A stretch of 20,369 nt of DNA from NCBI GenBank assembly GCA_035512195.1, contig DATKEK010000155.1:1-20369 (forward strand), read 5' to 3'. The stretch's first letter is position 1. Every line of letters starts with the position of its first letter. The position numbers were made by a program, and so were the translations under genes. Below are positions 1-8,250 of the stretch, piece by piece. This stretch comes from DATKEK01 sp035512195 (GTDB taxonomy: Bacteria; Pseudomonadota; Gammaproteobacteria; Burkholderiales; Eutrophovitaceae). A model generated the notes under the pieces. The model saw only the letters and a list, made by a program, of their open reading frames with translations, was not told the DNA's origin and made no database searches.

Positions 1-2
1 AG

Positions 3-458
3 GCGCTGCGCGAGAGTTTCGAGCTCGGTGACTACCTGCGCACCTTCTGCGACCAGTTCTGCGAAATCGAAAAGGTCGAGGAAGAAATCATCTCGATCGA
101 CCTCGCGATCTCGCCGGTAGTGACCTTCGATCGCAGCCACCTGAACCAGATCATGTGGAACCTCTGCCGCAATGCGCTGCGTTACTGCCAGAGAAAGACC
201 GGCAGCATCAGTCTGCGCGTGCGTCCGGGGCCTCGAATCGGTACCATAGAACTGAGCATCATCGACGACGGGCCCGGCGTGGCCGAGGCGCTTCGCGGCC
301 ACTTGTTCGAACCGTTCTTTACCACCGCCTCGAGCGGAACCGGTTTGGGCCTGTATATCGCGCGGGAGATCAGCGAAGCGAATGGCGCTACGCTCGATTA
401 CGTCGATCGAACAACGGGTGCTCAATTCAGTCTGATCTGCAAAGGAGTTGGAGCATGA
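3..458 (+). CDS. pilS: PilS-type sensor histidine kinase, C-terminal part (5' truncated by window edge)
   Basis: This is the ATP-binding end of a two-component sensor kinase, open from the first bases of the window, so the N-terminal sensor and membrane part lies outside. The visible part carries the HATPase_c signature in order: the N-box (NLCRNALRY), the G1 box (DDGPGVAE), and the F/G2 boxes (FEPFFTTASSGTGLGLYIA). Its stop codon overlaps the start of the next gene in an ATGA arrangement, so the two are almost certainly translated together. The neighbour is a sigma-54-dependent response regulator of the PilR kind. This pair normally senses pilin level in the inner membrane and controls type IV pilin transcription. 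The kinase identity is certain. The PilS assignment rests on the neighbour and on the usual pilSR-ampD layout of betaproteobacteria, because the six-helix sensor domain is not visible. Confidence 0.87.
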   Translation, partial: ALRESFELGDYLRTFCDQFCEIEKVEEEIISIDLAISPVVTFDRSHLNQIMWNLCRNALRYCQRKTGSISLRVRPGPRIGTIELSIIDDGPGVAEALRGHLFEPFFTTASSGTGLGLYIAREISEANGATLDYVDRTTGAQFSLICKGVGA

Positions 459-1825
459 AGCGCAGAGACCAGGGCGGCACTCCGACGGCGCGTTCGGTGC
501 TCATCGTCGACGACGAGGAAGACATCCTCGAGCTGCTGGAACTCACCCTGCTGAAGATGGGTCTGGACGTCGAGCGCGCCTCGACCGTGAAAGAAGCAAT
601 AAAGAAGGTGAAGGAGGGCGAGTTCGACCTCTGCCTGACCGACATGCGCCTTCCGGACGGCGACGGCCTTGAGGTGCTCAACTTCATCTCGGAAAACGAC
701 CAGGATCTGCCGGTGGCGGTGATCACCGCGCACGGCAACACCGAGAACGCGGTGGCCGCGCTCAAAGCCGGCGCGTTCGACTACCTGGCCAAACCGGTCT
801 CCCTCGAGCAGTTGCGCACGCTGGTCAAGTCCGCGCTCAGTCTGCCGGCGCCGTCTGCGCCCGGCGCGAAGCCCGGCGGCACGCAGGTCCTGATCGGCGA
901 ATCGACCGCCATGCAGCAGGTGCGAGACCTGATCGAGAAGCTCGCCAGGTCCGAGGCGGCAGTGCATGTGGGCGGGGAATCCGGTAGCGGCAAGGAGCTT
1001 GCCGCGCGGCTGATACACCAGAAGAGCGCGCGCCGCGACAAGCCGTTCATGCCGGTGAACTGCGGCGCGATCCCGGAGAACCTGATGGAGTCCGAGTTCT
1101 TCGGCTACCGGAGGGGCGCCTTCACCGGCGCGGATCAGGACCGCGAGGGTTTTTTCCAGGCTGCCAACGGGGGCACCCTGTTTCTGGACGAGGTGGCCGA
1201 TCTGCCGCTGCTGATGCAGGTAAAGCTGCTGCGCGCGATCCAGGAAAAGAAAGTGCGCAAGGTCGGATCGACCCAGGAAGAGGTCGTCGACGTGCGCATT
1301 ATTAGCGCCACGCACCAGAAGCTGGCGGAGTGCGTCGAAGCCGGCAAATTCCGCCACGACCTGTACTACCGGTTGAACGTGATCGAACTGCGCATGCCCT
1401 CGCTGCGCGAGCGCCGGGAGGATATTCCGGCGTTCGTGAATACGGTACTGCAAAAGCTGGCGGCCGCGACCGGATTGAAGAAGCCGGAGGTGGCGCCGGA
1501 GGCAATGGAGGCGCTGTCGCGCTACGACTTTCCCGGCAACGTGCGGGAACTGGAGAATGTGCTGGAGCGGGCGATGGCGCTATCCAGCGACGGCTGTATT
1601 CGCGCCGACGATCTGCAACTCATTCCGCCGGAGGTGTCTGGCTCGAACCCCGCGGTGACCGCCGACGGCAAGTATCCGCTGCAGGATTATCTGGACCGCG
1701 TGGAGAAAGAGGCGATACTCGAAGCGCTCGAGAAAACCCGCTTCAACCGCACTGCCGCCGCCAAGCTGCTCGGCATCACCTTCCGGTCGATGCGTTACCG
1801 GATGGAGCGGCTCGGCATCAACTGA
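455..1825 (+). CDS. pilR: Sigma-54-dependent response regulator PilR
   Basis: This 456-residue NtrC-family activator has three domains. The receiver domain (about 14-125) has the acidic pocket VDDEED, the phospho-acceptor D63 in LTDMRLPDGDG and the conserved lysine K113. The AAA+ sigma-54 interaction domain (about 145-375) has Walker A GESGSGKE (173-180), the sigma-54-contacting loop GAFTGA (221-226) and Walker B TLFLDEVADL. The Fis-type helix-turn-helix (about 425-456) reads FNRTAAAKLLGITFRSMRYR. The start was placed at ATG 455 because AAAGGAG lies about 8 bases upstream and the frame overlaps the kinase stop by 4 bp. A longer open frame reaching back to 155 is only the kinase gene read out of frame. 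In its family PilR activates the pilin promoter with RNA polymerase-sigma-54. No pilin gene is in view, so the target is inferred. Confidence 0.93.
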   Translation: MKRRDQGGTPTARSVLIVDDEEDILELLELTLLKMGLDVERASTVKEAIKKVKEGEFDLCLTDMRLPDGDGLEVLNFISENDQDLPVAVITAHGNTENAVAALKAGAFDYLAKPVSLEQLRTLVKSALSLPAPSAPGAKPGGTQVLIGESTAMQQVRDLIEKLARSEAAVHVGGESGSGKELAARLIHQKSARRDKPFMPVNCGAIPENLMESEFFGYRRGAFTGADQDREGFFQAANGGTLFLDEVADLPLLMQVKLLRAIQEKKVRKVGSTQEEVVDVRIISATHQKLAECVEAGKFRHDLYYRLNVIELRMPSLRERREDIPAFVNTVLQKLAAATGLKKPEVAPEAMEALSRYDFPGNVRELENVLERAMALSSDGCIRADDLQLIPPEVSGSNPAVTADGKYPLQDYLDRVEKEAILEALEKTRFNRTAAAKLLGITFRSMRYRMERLGIN

Positions 1826-1855
1826 GCGGCCCCAGGAACAGGTTCCCGGGTCTGC

Positions 1856-2419
1856 GTGCAGAACAGTTCAGCCGACTGGCGGATCGACCCCTCCGGCATT
1901 CTTGCCGCCGCCCGTTACCTTCCCAGTCCGAACTTCGATGAGCGGCCGGGCGGCTGCGGCGTGGACCTGCTCGTGGTTCACAACATCAGCCTGCCGCCCG
2001 GCGAATTCGGCGGGCCGGGGATCGTGGACCTGTTCACCAATCGGCTCGACCCGGATGCGCATCCTTACTACCGGGAAATCGCAGGGCTGCGGGTTTCGGC
2101 CCACTTTCTCGTGCGAAGAGACGGCGAACTGATCCAGTTCGTGCCATGCGCAAAGCGCGCCTGGCACGCCGGTGAGTCGGCATGGCGCGGGCGCGACCGC
2201 TGCAACGACTTCTCGGTCGGAGTCGAGCTGGAGGGCACCGACCACCAGGCTTTCACCGACGAGCAGTACGCCAGCCTGGCGCGGCTCGCACGCGCGCTGC
2301 GCGCGGCCTATCCGCTCGCCGAGTGCGTGGGACATGCCGACATTGCGACGCCATCCGGCCGCAAAACCGATCCCGGCCCGCGCTTCGACTGGACGCGCTT
2401 CCGGCAGTTAATTGCTTGA
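1856..2419 (+). CDS. ampD: 1,6-anhydro-N-acetylmuramyl-L-alanine amidase AmpD
   Basis: This 187-residue amidase_2 family enzyme works in the cytoplasm, where it removes the peptide from anhydro-muropeptides during cell-wall recycling. It thereby lowers the inducer level of AmpC-type beta-lactamase in species that have AmpR. The zinc-site residues are visible: H42 in VVHNISLPPG, H160 in CVGHADIATPSGRKTDPG and D172 in the same stretch, plus the conserved glutamate in GVELEGTD. Length and domain layout match AmpD, and there is no signal peptide, which fits the cytoplasmic enzyme rather than AmiD. The start is a GTG with only a weak upstream AGGA; no better in-frame start precedes the conserved WRIDPSG N-terminus. 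It lies 30 bp after pilR and runs to the edge of the next gene, suggesting co-transcription. Confidence 0.93.
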   Translation: MQNSSADWRIDPSGILAAARYLPSPNFDERPGGCGVDLLVVHNISLPPGEFGGPGIVDLFTNRLDPDAHPYYREIAGLRVSAHFLVRRDGELIQFVPCAKRAWHAGESAWRGRDRCNDFSVGVELEGTDHQAFTDEQYASLARLARALRAAYPLAECVGHADIATPSGRKTDPGPRFDWTRFRQLIA

Positions 2420-2420
2420 A

Positions 2421-3344
2421 TTGAAGATTTTCTACACGGATCACTTCGTCCTGCCGCTTCCGAAGGGACATCGCTTTCCGATGGCGAAGTACGCGATGCT
2501 GCGCGCGCGGGTCGCGGCGGCAGGGCTGTCCCGCGGGGAGCCGCTGGTGGAGCCGCCTGCGGCTACCGATGCGCAGATCCTGCTGGCACACGATGCTGCC
2601 TATCTGAAGCGGGTGACGGGCGGCGACCTGAGCGAGGCGGAAGTGCGCCGCATCGGCTTTCCGTGGACCGAACAGATGGTCGAACGCTCGCGCCGGTCCA
2701 GCGGTGCAACGCTGTCGGCGGCGCGGGCCGCGCTGGAGGAAGGCATCGCGGTGAACCTGGCTGGCGGCACGCATCACGCCTTCCGTGACCATGGCACGGG
2801 CTACTGCGTGTTTAACGACGCCGCGGTCGCGGCGCTGGCGATGCAGGCAGAGGGCCGTGTGCGCCGGGCCGTGATCATAGACTGCGACGTGCATCAGGGC
2901 GATGGCACGGCTGCGATCCTGGCGCATGAAACCTCGGTGTTCACCTTCTCGATCCACGCCGAAAGGAACTTCCCGTTCCGCAAGGAGGCGAGCGATCTCG
3001 ATATCGCGCTGCCGGACGGCACCGGCGACGATGAGTACCTGCAGGCGCTCGAGCGCGGTGTCTGTCACGCGCTGTCGGCGGCGCAGCCCGACCTCGCGAT
3101 CTATCTCGCCGGTGCGGATCCTTTCGAAGGCGACCGCCTCGGGCGGCTCACCCTCACCAAGGATGGTCTGCGCGCGCGCGATCGCCTCGTCATACGGCTG
3201 TGCCGCGAGGCGGGCATGCCTGTTGCTGTCACCATGGCCGGTGGATACGCACGAAGCATCGAAGACACGGTTGATATTCATTTCTCCACTGTGCAAGTCG
3301 CATCGGACTACGCCGGCGGCTGCGCTCCCTACGACATCGACTGA
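2421..3344 (+). CDS. HDAC / acetylpolyamine amidohydrolase-family zinc deacetylase
   Basis: This 307-residue protein of the histone deacetylase superfamily (bacterial class II-like branch) hydrolyses acetyl-lysine or acetyl-polyamine type amides using zinc. All catalytic elements are present: the paired histidines H118-H119 in GGTHHAFRDHGTG, the zinc ligands D156 and H158 in DCDVHQGDG, the third ligand D233 in AGADPFEGD, and the transition-state tyrosine Y276 in GGYAR. The start is uncertain. A TTG at 2421 gives MKIFYTDHFVLPLPKGHRFP, which is where this family usually begins; a TTG at 2412 would add three residues and overlap ampD. Neither has a good ribosome-binding site, so it may be translated by coupling from ampD. 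The substrate cannot be read from sequence. Confidence 0.9.
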   Translation: MKIFYTDHFVLPLPKGHRFPMAKYAMLRARVAAAGLSRGEPLVEPPAATDAQILLAHDAAYLKRVTGGDLSEAEVRRIGFPWTEQMVERSRRSSGATLSAARAALEEGIAVNLAGGTHHAFRDHGTGYCVFNDAAVAALAMQAEGRVRRAVIIDCDVHQGDGTAAILAHETSVFTFSIHAERNFPFRKEASDLDIALPDGTGDDEYLQALERGVCHALSAAQPDLAIYLAGADPFEGDRLGRLTLTKDGLRARDRLVIRLCREAGMPVAVTMAGGYARSIEDTVDIHFSTVQVASDYAGGCAPYDID

Positions 3345-3352
3345 CCGACTGC

Positions 3353-3373
3353 TCGCGTCAGATGCTGACGCGA
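3353..3373 (+). terminator. Hairpin just downstream of the deacetylase gene
   Basis: A perfect 9-bp stem (TCGCGTCAG / CTGACGCGA) with a 3-base loop begins 9 bases after the stop codon. Position and strength suggest a transcript-end or RNA-protecting structure between the pilSR-ampD group and nrdA. There is no run of T after it, so it is not a standard intrinsic terminator. Confidence 0.45.
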
Positions 3374-3427
3374 CGCGACAGCAACGCTCGCGCGCGGCGG
3401 TTCGTGCTCCAGAAGGACAAAAACATC

Positions 3428-3455
3428 TTGACAGCCCGAGGCTGGCTACTAGAAT
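3428..3455 (+). promoter_or_regulatory. Sigma-70 promoter for nrdA
   Basis: A perfect -35 hexamer TTGACA (3428-3433) is followed, after a 16-base spacer, by TAGAAT (3450-3455) as -10. Transcription would start near 3462 and leave a leader of about 100 nt before nrdA. It is the best promoter-like match I noticed in the left part of the window and lies in the 216-bp gap between the deacetylase gene and nrdA. Confidence 0.72.
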
Positions 3456-3503
3456 TGGGGCCATTGCCCAGCACGCCATACAAGATGTAGTGGTCAGGCG
3501 GGA

Positions 3504-3527
3504 AACAGCCGAAGGGACGCGGCTGTT
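3504..3527 (+). promoter_or_regulatory. Leader hairpin upstream of nrdA
   Basis: AACAGCCG (3504-3511) and CGGCTGTT (3520-3527) form a perfect 8-bp stem with an 8-base loop inside the predicted nrdA leader, about 33 nt before the start codon. It could be an RNA structure affecting translation or stability. No known riboswitch class was recognised. Confidence 0.35.
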
Positions 3528-3560
3528 GCCGGTTGGCGACAAAAGAAATGAGGGAGAGAA

Positions 3561-6404
3561 ATGCAGATTGTCACCAATATTTCTTCGTCCGCTGCCGTGA
3601 CCGGCTTTTCCAGCGAAGACCCCGACGCCGGCGCGAGACAGCAGCGTTACGCGCAGTACAAAGTTATCCGGCGTAACGGAGCAGTTGTCGCGTTCGAGCC
3701 GCCGAAGATAGCGGTGGCTATGACCAAGGCCTTTCTTGCGGTCAACGGCGGGCAGGGGGCGGCTTCCGCGCGCATCCGCGAACTGGTGGCCAGGCTGGCC
3801 GACAGCGCGGTCGAGGCGCTCATCCGCCGCCAGCCTTCCGGCGGCACTTTCCATATCGAAGACATCCAGGACCAAGTCGAACTCGCGCTGATGCGCGCCG
3901 GCGAGCACGAGGTGGCGCGCTCATACGTGCTTTACCGCGAGCAGCGCTCCCGCGAGCGCGCGAGGCAGAAAGAAACCCGGGCGCCGGCGCAGCAGGCTGC
4001 GATGAACGTGATTGACAGGGGCGAGACCCGCCCGCTCGATCTGGAGGCGCTCGCTTTCCTGCTGCACGAGTCCTGCGAGGGGCTGGGGCGCGCAGTCGAT
4101 CCCGACGTGATCCTGCAGTTGACGCTGCGCGACCTCTACGATGGCGTGCCGATGGACGAGGTGCGCAAGTGCACCGTGCTGGCGGCCCGCTCGCTCATCG
4201 AGAAGGACCCGGCCTACAGTTATGTCACCGCCCGGCTGCTACTGAACAGCGTGCGCTGCGAGGTGCTCGGCGAGGAAGTGGCGCACGCCGAGATACGCAA
4301 TCGCTATGCCACGTATTTTCCCGGCTTCATCCGCAAGGGCATCGAGGCCGGGCTGCTGGACGAGCGGCTGGGCCGATTCGATTTGGATGCGTTGGGCGCG
4401 GCGCTGGACGCGAGCCGCGACCTCAAGTTCGGTTATTTGGGCCTGCAAACGCTGTACGACCGCTATTTCCTGCACGTGGACGGTCAGCGTATTGAGCTTC
4501 CCCAGGCCTTTTTTATGCGCGTTGCGATGGGTCTGGCGTTAAACGAAGTCGAGCGCGAGGCCCGGGCGATTGAGTTCTACAACGTGCTGTCGAGCTTCGA
4601 CTTCATGAGTTCGACGCCGACGCTGTTCAATTCGGGCAGCCTCCGCTCCCAGCTTTCAAGCTGCTACCTGACCACGGTGTCCGACCACCTGGAGGGCATC
4701 TACGACGCGATCAAGGAGAACGCGCTGCTTTCCAAGTTTGCCGGCGGCCTCGGCAACGACTGGACGCCGGTGCGGGCGCTGGGCTCACACATCAAGGGTA
4801 CCAACGGCAAGTCCCAGGGCGTGGTGCCTTTCCTCAAGGTGGTGAACGACACCGCGGTGGCGGTGAACCAGGGCGGCAAGCGCAAGGGCGCGGTCTGCTC
4901 GTACCTCGAATCTTGGCATCTGGATATCGAGGAGTTCCTGGAGCTGCGCAAGAACACCGGCGACGACCGCCGCCGCACCCATGACATGAACACCGCCAAC
5001 TGGGTCCCGGACCTGTTCATGAAACGGGTGATCGAAGGCGCCGAGTGGACGTTGTTCTCGCCGGCCGACGTGCCGGACTTGCACGAGAAGTGCGGTAAAG
5101 CCTTCGAACGGGCCTATGTGGCATACGAAGAGAAGGCGGCCCGCGGAGAACTGAAGCTGTTCAAGAAGCTCCCGGCCACCCAGCTCTGGCGCAAGATGCT
5201 GACCATGCTGTTCGAGACCGGGCATCCGTGGATCACGTTCAAGGACCCGTGCAACATCCGTTCGCCGCAGCAGCACGTGGGCGTCGTGCACAGCTCCAAC
5301 CTTTGCACCGAGATCACCCTGAACACCTCGGAAAGCGAGATCGCGGTGTGCAACCTGGGCTCGGTGAATCTGCTTGCCCACATGAAGGATGGCAGGCTCG
5401 ACCATGACAAGCTGCGCCGGACCATTGCGACCGCGATGCGCATGCTCGACAACGTGATCGACATCAACTACTACGCGGTCAACAAGGCGCGCAATTCCAA
5501 TCTGAAGCACCGGCCGGTGGGTCTCGGCATCATGGGCTTCCAGGACTGCCTGCACGAGATGCGCGTGCCGTACGCATCGGAGGCGGCGGTCGAGTTCGCC
5601 GATCGCTCGATGGAGGCTGTGGCCTATTACGCCTACTGGGCATCGACCGAGCTCGCCGAGGAGCGCGGGCGCTATTCCACCTACGATGGCTCGCTCTGGT
5701 CCAGAGGCATCCTGCCGCAGGATTCGCTCAAGCTGCTGGCCGAGGAGCGCGGCGGCTACGTGGAGGTCGACCAATCCTCGAGCATGGATTGGGATGCCCT
5801 GCGACTGCGCATCACCCAGATAGGCATGCGCAATTCCAACTGCCTGGCGATTGCTCCAACCGCGACCATCGCAAACATCGTCGGTGTGTCGGCATCGATC
5901 GAACCGACCTTTCAGAACCTGTACGTGAAGTCCAATCTGTCCGGCGAGTTCACGGTGACCAACGAGTACCTGGTCAAGGACCTCAAGCAACTCGGCGTAT
6001 GGGACGAGGTCATGATCGCCGACCTGAAGTACTTCGACGGCAGCCTGGCTAAGATCGACCGCATTCCGACGGAAGTCCGCAGCCTGTACGCCACCGCGTT
6101 CGAGGTCGAACCCGAGTGGCTGGTCGAATGCGCCTCGCGGCGCCAGAAGTGGATCGACCAGGCCCAGTCGCTCAACATATATATGGCGGGTGCATCGGGC
6201 AAGAAGCTGGACGACACCTACAAGCTGGCCTGGAATCGCGGCCTGAAGACTACTTACTACCTGCGCACGCTCGGTGCGACCTCGGCGGAGAAGTCCACCG
6301 TCAAGACCGGCCAGCTGAATGCGGTTCCGGCGGACGGCGGCGTGGCCGAAACGGACCCGAAGTTCTGCAGCATCGATGACCCTGAGTGCGAGGCATGCCA
6401 GTGA
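3561..6404 (+). CDS. nrdA: Class Ia ribonucleoside-diphosphate reductase, alpha (large) subunit
   Basis: This 947-residue catalytic subunit of aerobic ribonucleotide reductase reduces NDPs to dNDPs in the cytoplasm. An N-terminal ATP-cone (about 33-130, starting YKVIRRNGAVVAFEPPKIAVAM) indicates allosteric control of overall activity by ATP/dATP. The active site is visible: C368 in SSCYLTT and C597 in EIAVCNLGSVNL form the reducing pair, and N580-C582-E584 in SSNLCTEITL hold the thiyl radical and assist catalysis. The C-terminal tail PECEACQ carries the C943/C946 shuttle that passes electrons from thioredoxin or glutaredoxin. The length fits the long betaproteobacterial form rather than the shorter enterobacterial one. 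The start ATG follows GAGGGAGAG by a short spacer. It is preceded by its own promoter and followed, after 253 bp, by nrdB. Confidence 0.97.
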   Translation: MQIVTNISSSAAVTGFSSEDPDAGARQQRYAQYKVIRRNGAVVAFEPPKIAVAMTKAFLAVNGGQGAASARIRELVARLADSAVEALIRRQPSGGTFHIEDIQDQVELALMRAGEHEVARSYVLYREQRSRERARQKETRAPAQQAAMNVIDRGETRPLDLEALAFLLHESCEGLGRAVDPDVILQLTLRDLYDGVPMDEVRKCTVLAARSLIEKDPAYSYVTARLLLNSVRCEVLGEEVAHAEIRNRYATYFPGFIRKGIEAGLLDERLGRFDLDALGAALDASRDLKFGYLGLQTLYDRYFLHVDGQRIELPQAFFMRVAMGLALNEVEREARAIEFYNVLSSFDFMSSTPTLFNSGSLRSQLSSCYLTTVSDHLEGIYDAIKENALLSKFAGGLGNDWTPVRALGSHIKGTNGKSQGVVPFLKVVNDTAVAVNQGGKRKGAVCSYLESWHLDIEEFLELRKNTGDDRRRTHDMNTANWVPDLFMKRVIEGAEWTLFSPADVPDLHEKCGKAFERAYVAYEEKAARGELKLFKKLPATQLWRKMLTMLFETGHPWITFKDPCNIRSPQQHVGVVHSSNLCTEITLNTSESEIAVCNLGSVNLLAHMKDGRLDHDKLRRTIATAMRMLDNVIDINYYAVNKARNSNLKHRPVGLGIMGFQDCLHEMRVPYASEAAVEFADRSMEAVAYYAYWASTELAEERGRYSTYDGSLWSRGILPQDSLKLLAEERGGYVEVDQSSSMDWDALRLRITQIGMRNSNCLAIAPTATIANIVGVSASIEPTFQNLYVKSNLSGEFTVTNEYLVKDLKQLGVWDEVMIADLKYFDGSLAKIDRIPTEVRSLYATAFEVEPEWLVECASRRQKWIDQAQSLNIYMAGASGKKLDDTYKLAWNRGLKTTYYLRTLGATSAEKSTVKTGQLNAVPADGGVAETDPKFCSIDDPECEACQ

Positions 6405-6657
6405 GGGGCATGCGGCAGCTTCGCGTAACTGCGCGCCGTCGGGTGAGCTTTCATCTGAGCCGCGAACGCGCCCGGCAGTCCGCATCCGGCGAGAACAGTG
6501 CGGGCGTTCGCGGGACGAATCCGGCGCACGACGACACGATGAGCCGCAAAGGTGTGCACTTCATCGTTGCAAAAAGATAGAAATGCCGCGCTTGAGCGGC
6601 GAAAAATCAAATAAATACTTGACACTCCACCTATAACATTTATAAAGGAACGAAGCG
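6405..6657. other. Non-coding gap between nrdA and nrdB
   Basis: This 253-bp stretch has no open frame with family resemblance. The short frames present (a 64-residue arginine-rich one on + and an opposite-strand one) look like chance. Composition shifts from GC-rich to AT-rich in the last 60 bases, where a promoter-like sequence sits. Confidence 0.55.
6619..6646 (+). promoter_or_regulatory. Promoter-like TTGACA/TATAAA before nrdB
   Basis: TTGACA (6619-6624), a 16-base spacer and TATAAA (6641-6646) lie in a local AT-rich patch. The geometry is odd: the start point would fall near 6653, only about 5 bases before the nrdB ATG, leaving the AAGGA ribosome-binding site (6645-6649) upstream of the transcript. 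Either the transcript is nearly leaderless, or one of the two elements is a chance match and nrdB is read from the nrdA transcript using AAGGA. Confidence 0.5.
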
Positions 6658-7794
6658 ATGCTGCAATTTGAAGATCACGTTCCAAGCATTTCCGGCGGCA
6701 CCGGAAAGCATGCGGGTTCAAACAATGCCTCTTCGATTCCGACCGAGGTCGGGTTCGAGGGCGGCGATGTCGCTTTGCGCCGCGTGCGCGTTGAAGACAA
6801 GCGCGTCATCAACGGCAAGGCTGACGTCAACCAGCTGGTTCCCTTCAAGTACAAGTGGGCCTGGGAGAAGTACCTCTCCGGCTGCGCGAACCACTGGATG
6901 CCGCAGGAAATCAACATGAGCCGGGACATCTCCACCTGGAAGGACCCGAACGGTCTGACCGAGGACGAGCGGCTCGTGGTCAAGCGCAATCTCGGATTCT
7001 TCGTGACCGCGGACAGCCTGGCTGCCAACAACATCGTGCTGGGCACCTACCGGCACATCACCGCTCCGGAGTGCCGCCAGTACCTGCTGCGCCAGGCCTT
7101 CGAAGAGGCGATCCACACCCACGCTTACCAGTACATCGTCGAAAGCCTCGGGCTGGACGAGGGCGAGATCTTCAACGCCTACCATGAAGTCTCCAGCATC
7201 CGCGAGAAGGACGAGTTCCTGATCCCGTTCATCGAGACGCTGACCAATCCAGAATTCAAGACCGGCACGCCGGAAGCAGACCGTCAGCTGCTCAAAGGCC
7301 TGATTGTCTTCGCCTGCATCATGGAGGGGCTGTTCTTCTACGTCGGCTTTGTCCAGATCCTCGCGCTTGGGCGCCAGAACAAGATGACCGGGGCGGCGGA
7401 GCAGTATCAGTACATCCTTCGCGATGAGTCGATGCACTGCAACTTCGGCATCGACCTGATCAACCAGATCAAGATGGAGAACCCGCACCTGTGGACGGCG
7501 GAGTTCCGCGAGGAGATGCGCGAGTTGATGCAGAAGGGCGTGGCGCTCGAGTACCGTTATGCCGAAGACACCATGCCTCGCGGCGTGCTGGGCCTGAACG
7601 CGCCGATGTTCAAGGAGTATCTGCGCTTCGTGGCGAACCGCCGCTGTCAGCAAATCGGCCTCGACCCCCTGTTCCCTGGAGCATCCAATCCGTTCCCCTG
7701 GATGTCCGAGATGGTCGATCTGAAAAAGGAAAAGAACTTCTTTGAAACACGTGTTATCGAGTATCAGACCGGGGGCGCGCTGTCTTGGGATTGA
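6658..7794 (+). CDS. nrdB: Class Ia ribonucleoside-diphosphate reductase, beta (small, radical) subunit
   Basis: This 378-residue di-iron subunit generates and stores the tyrosyl radical that is passed to NrdA. The complete metal site can be read: D119 (TADSLAANN), E150 and H153 (EEAIHTHAY), E223 (CIMEGLFF), and E257 and H260 (RDESMHCNFG). The radical tyrosine is present as Y157, four residues after H153, so this is a standard Tyr-radical class Ia enzyme and not a tyrosine-less (class Ic-type) variant. The C-terminal tail ending GGALSWD supplies the peptide that docks on the large subunit. The first 40 residues are poorly conserved, as is usual, and conservation begins at VEDKRVINGKADVNQLVPFKY. 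The start ATG has AAGGA 8 bases upstream. It pairs with nrdA 253 bp upstream on the same strand. Confidence 0.97.
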   Translation: MLQFEDHVPSISGGTGKHAGSNNASSIPTEVGFEGGDVALRRVRVEDKRVINGKADVNQLVPFKYKWAWEKYLSGCANHWMPQEINMSRDISTWKDPNGLTEDERLVVKRNLGFFVTADSLAANNIVLGTYRHITAPECRQYLLRQAFEEAIHTHAYQYIVESLGLDEGEIFNAYHEVSSIREKDEFLIPFIETLTNPEFKTGTPEADRQLLKGLIVFACIMEGLFFYVGFVQILALGRQNKMTGAAEQYQYILRDESMHCNFGIDLINQIKMENPHLWTAEFREEMRELMQKGVALEYRYAEDTMPRGVLGLNAPMFKEYLRFVANRRCQQIGLDPLFPGASNPFPWMSEMVDLKKEKNFFETRVIEYQTGGALSWD

Positions 7795-8250
7795 GCGCAC
7801 CGGTGCGTTGCAGCAATCTCACAAGGGCGGCTTCGAAGCCCCTGCGGAGAAATTCTTTTTCAACACCAGTGTCGTGCCGAACGCTGGCCGGCGCATTTTT
7901 CGGAACTGATGGGTAAACGACCAGAAGTACCTATTTCTGCAAACACCCGCGCTCGTAATCGGTTTGACGGCGCGACTGGCTGGGGTTGATGGCTCCCGGC
8001 CCAAAGGGTTTTTTCTTATTGCTATCCCGGCGCTTCGCCGGCTCCACCGACCTCGCTGCGAGGCTCGGCAAAGCTTCCTTTTCCCAAAATTCTGCTGCGG
8101 AGAAATCTCTTTTGTTTCCGTGGCTTCCCGAACTGTCGTACGGCCGTTCGCCGGGTCATTTCGCCCGGCGCGCGGACGTTGTCAGTCGATGCGCAGATGA
8201 CACGGTCATCGACGCGTCGTTTTTTCATTAACTGTAAGGAGGTACTACCA
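7795..8250. other. Non-coding stretch between nrdB and the histone-like gene
   Basis: These 456 bp hold no gene I can support. They contain a 12-bp palindrome CGCACCGGTGCG just after the nrdB stop, a compact hairpin (CCGGCG-CTT-CGCCGG, 8027-8041), T-rich tracts near 7853-7860 and 8009-8016, and a small hairpin GATGAC-ACG-GTCATC (8196-8210) about 40 bases before the next start codon. None is a textbook terminator or promoter. Short open frames across 7964-8231 have no family-like character. Confidence 0.5.

Noticed and set aside
3428..3500. Possible NrdR operator around ACAAGATGTAGTG
   Set aside because: Matches only part of the usual AT-rich palindrome, and no second copy was found at helical spacing.
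4785..6485. 566-residue open frame on the minus strand across nrdA
   Set aside because: Antisense shadow of a highly conserved gene, caused by high GC and codon bias; the plus strand encodes complete NrdA.
6386..6580. 64-residue arginine-rich frame after nrdA
   Set aside because: No ribosome-binding site, composition of out-of-frame GC-rich DNA, no family resemblance.
7990..8020. CCC...GGG followed by TTTTTT as an intrinsic terminator after nrdB
   Set aside because: The stem is only about 3 bp and lies some 200 bp past the gene, so support is too weak.
7964..8231. Short frames before the histone-like gene
   Set aside because: They overlap each other in different frames and lack starts with ribosome-binding sites or recognisable domains.
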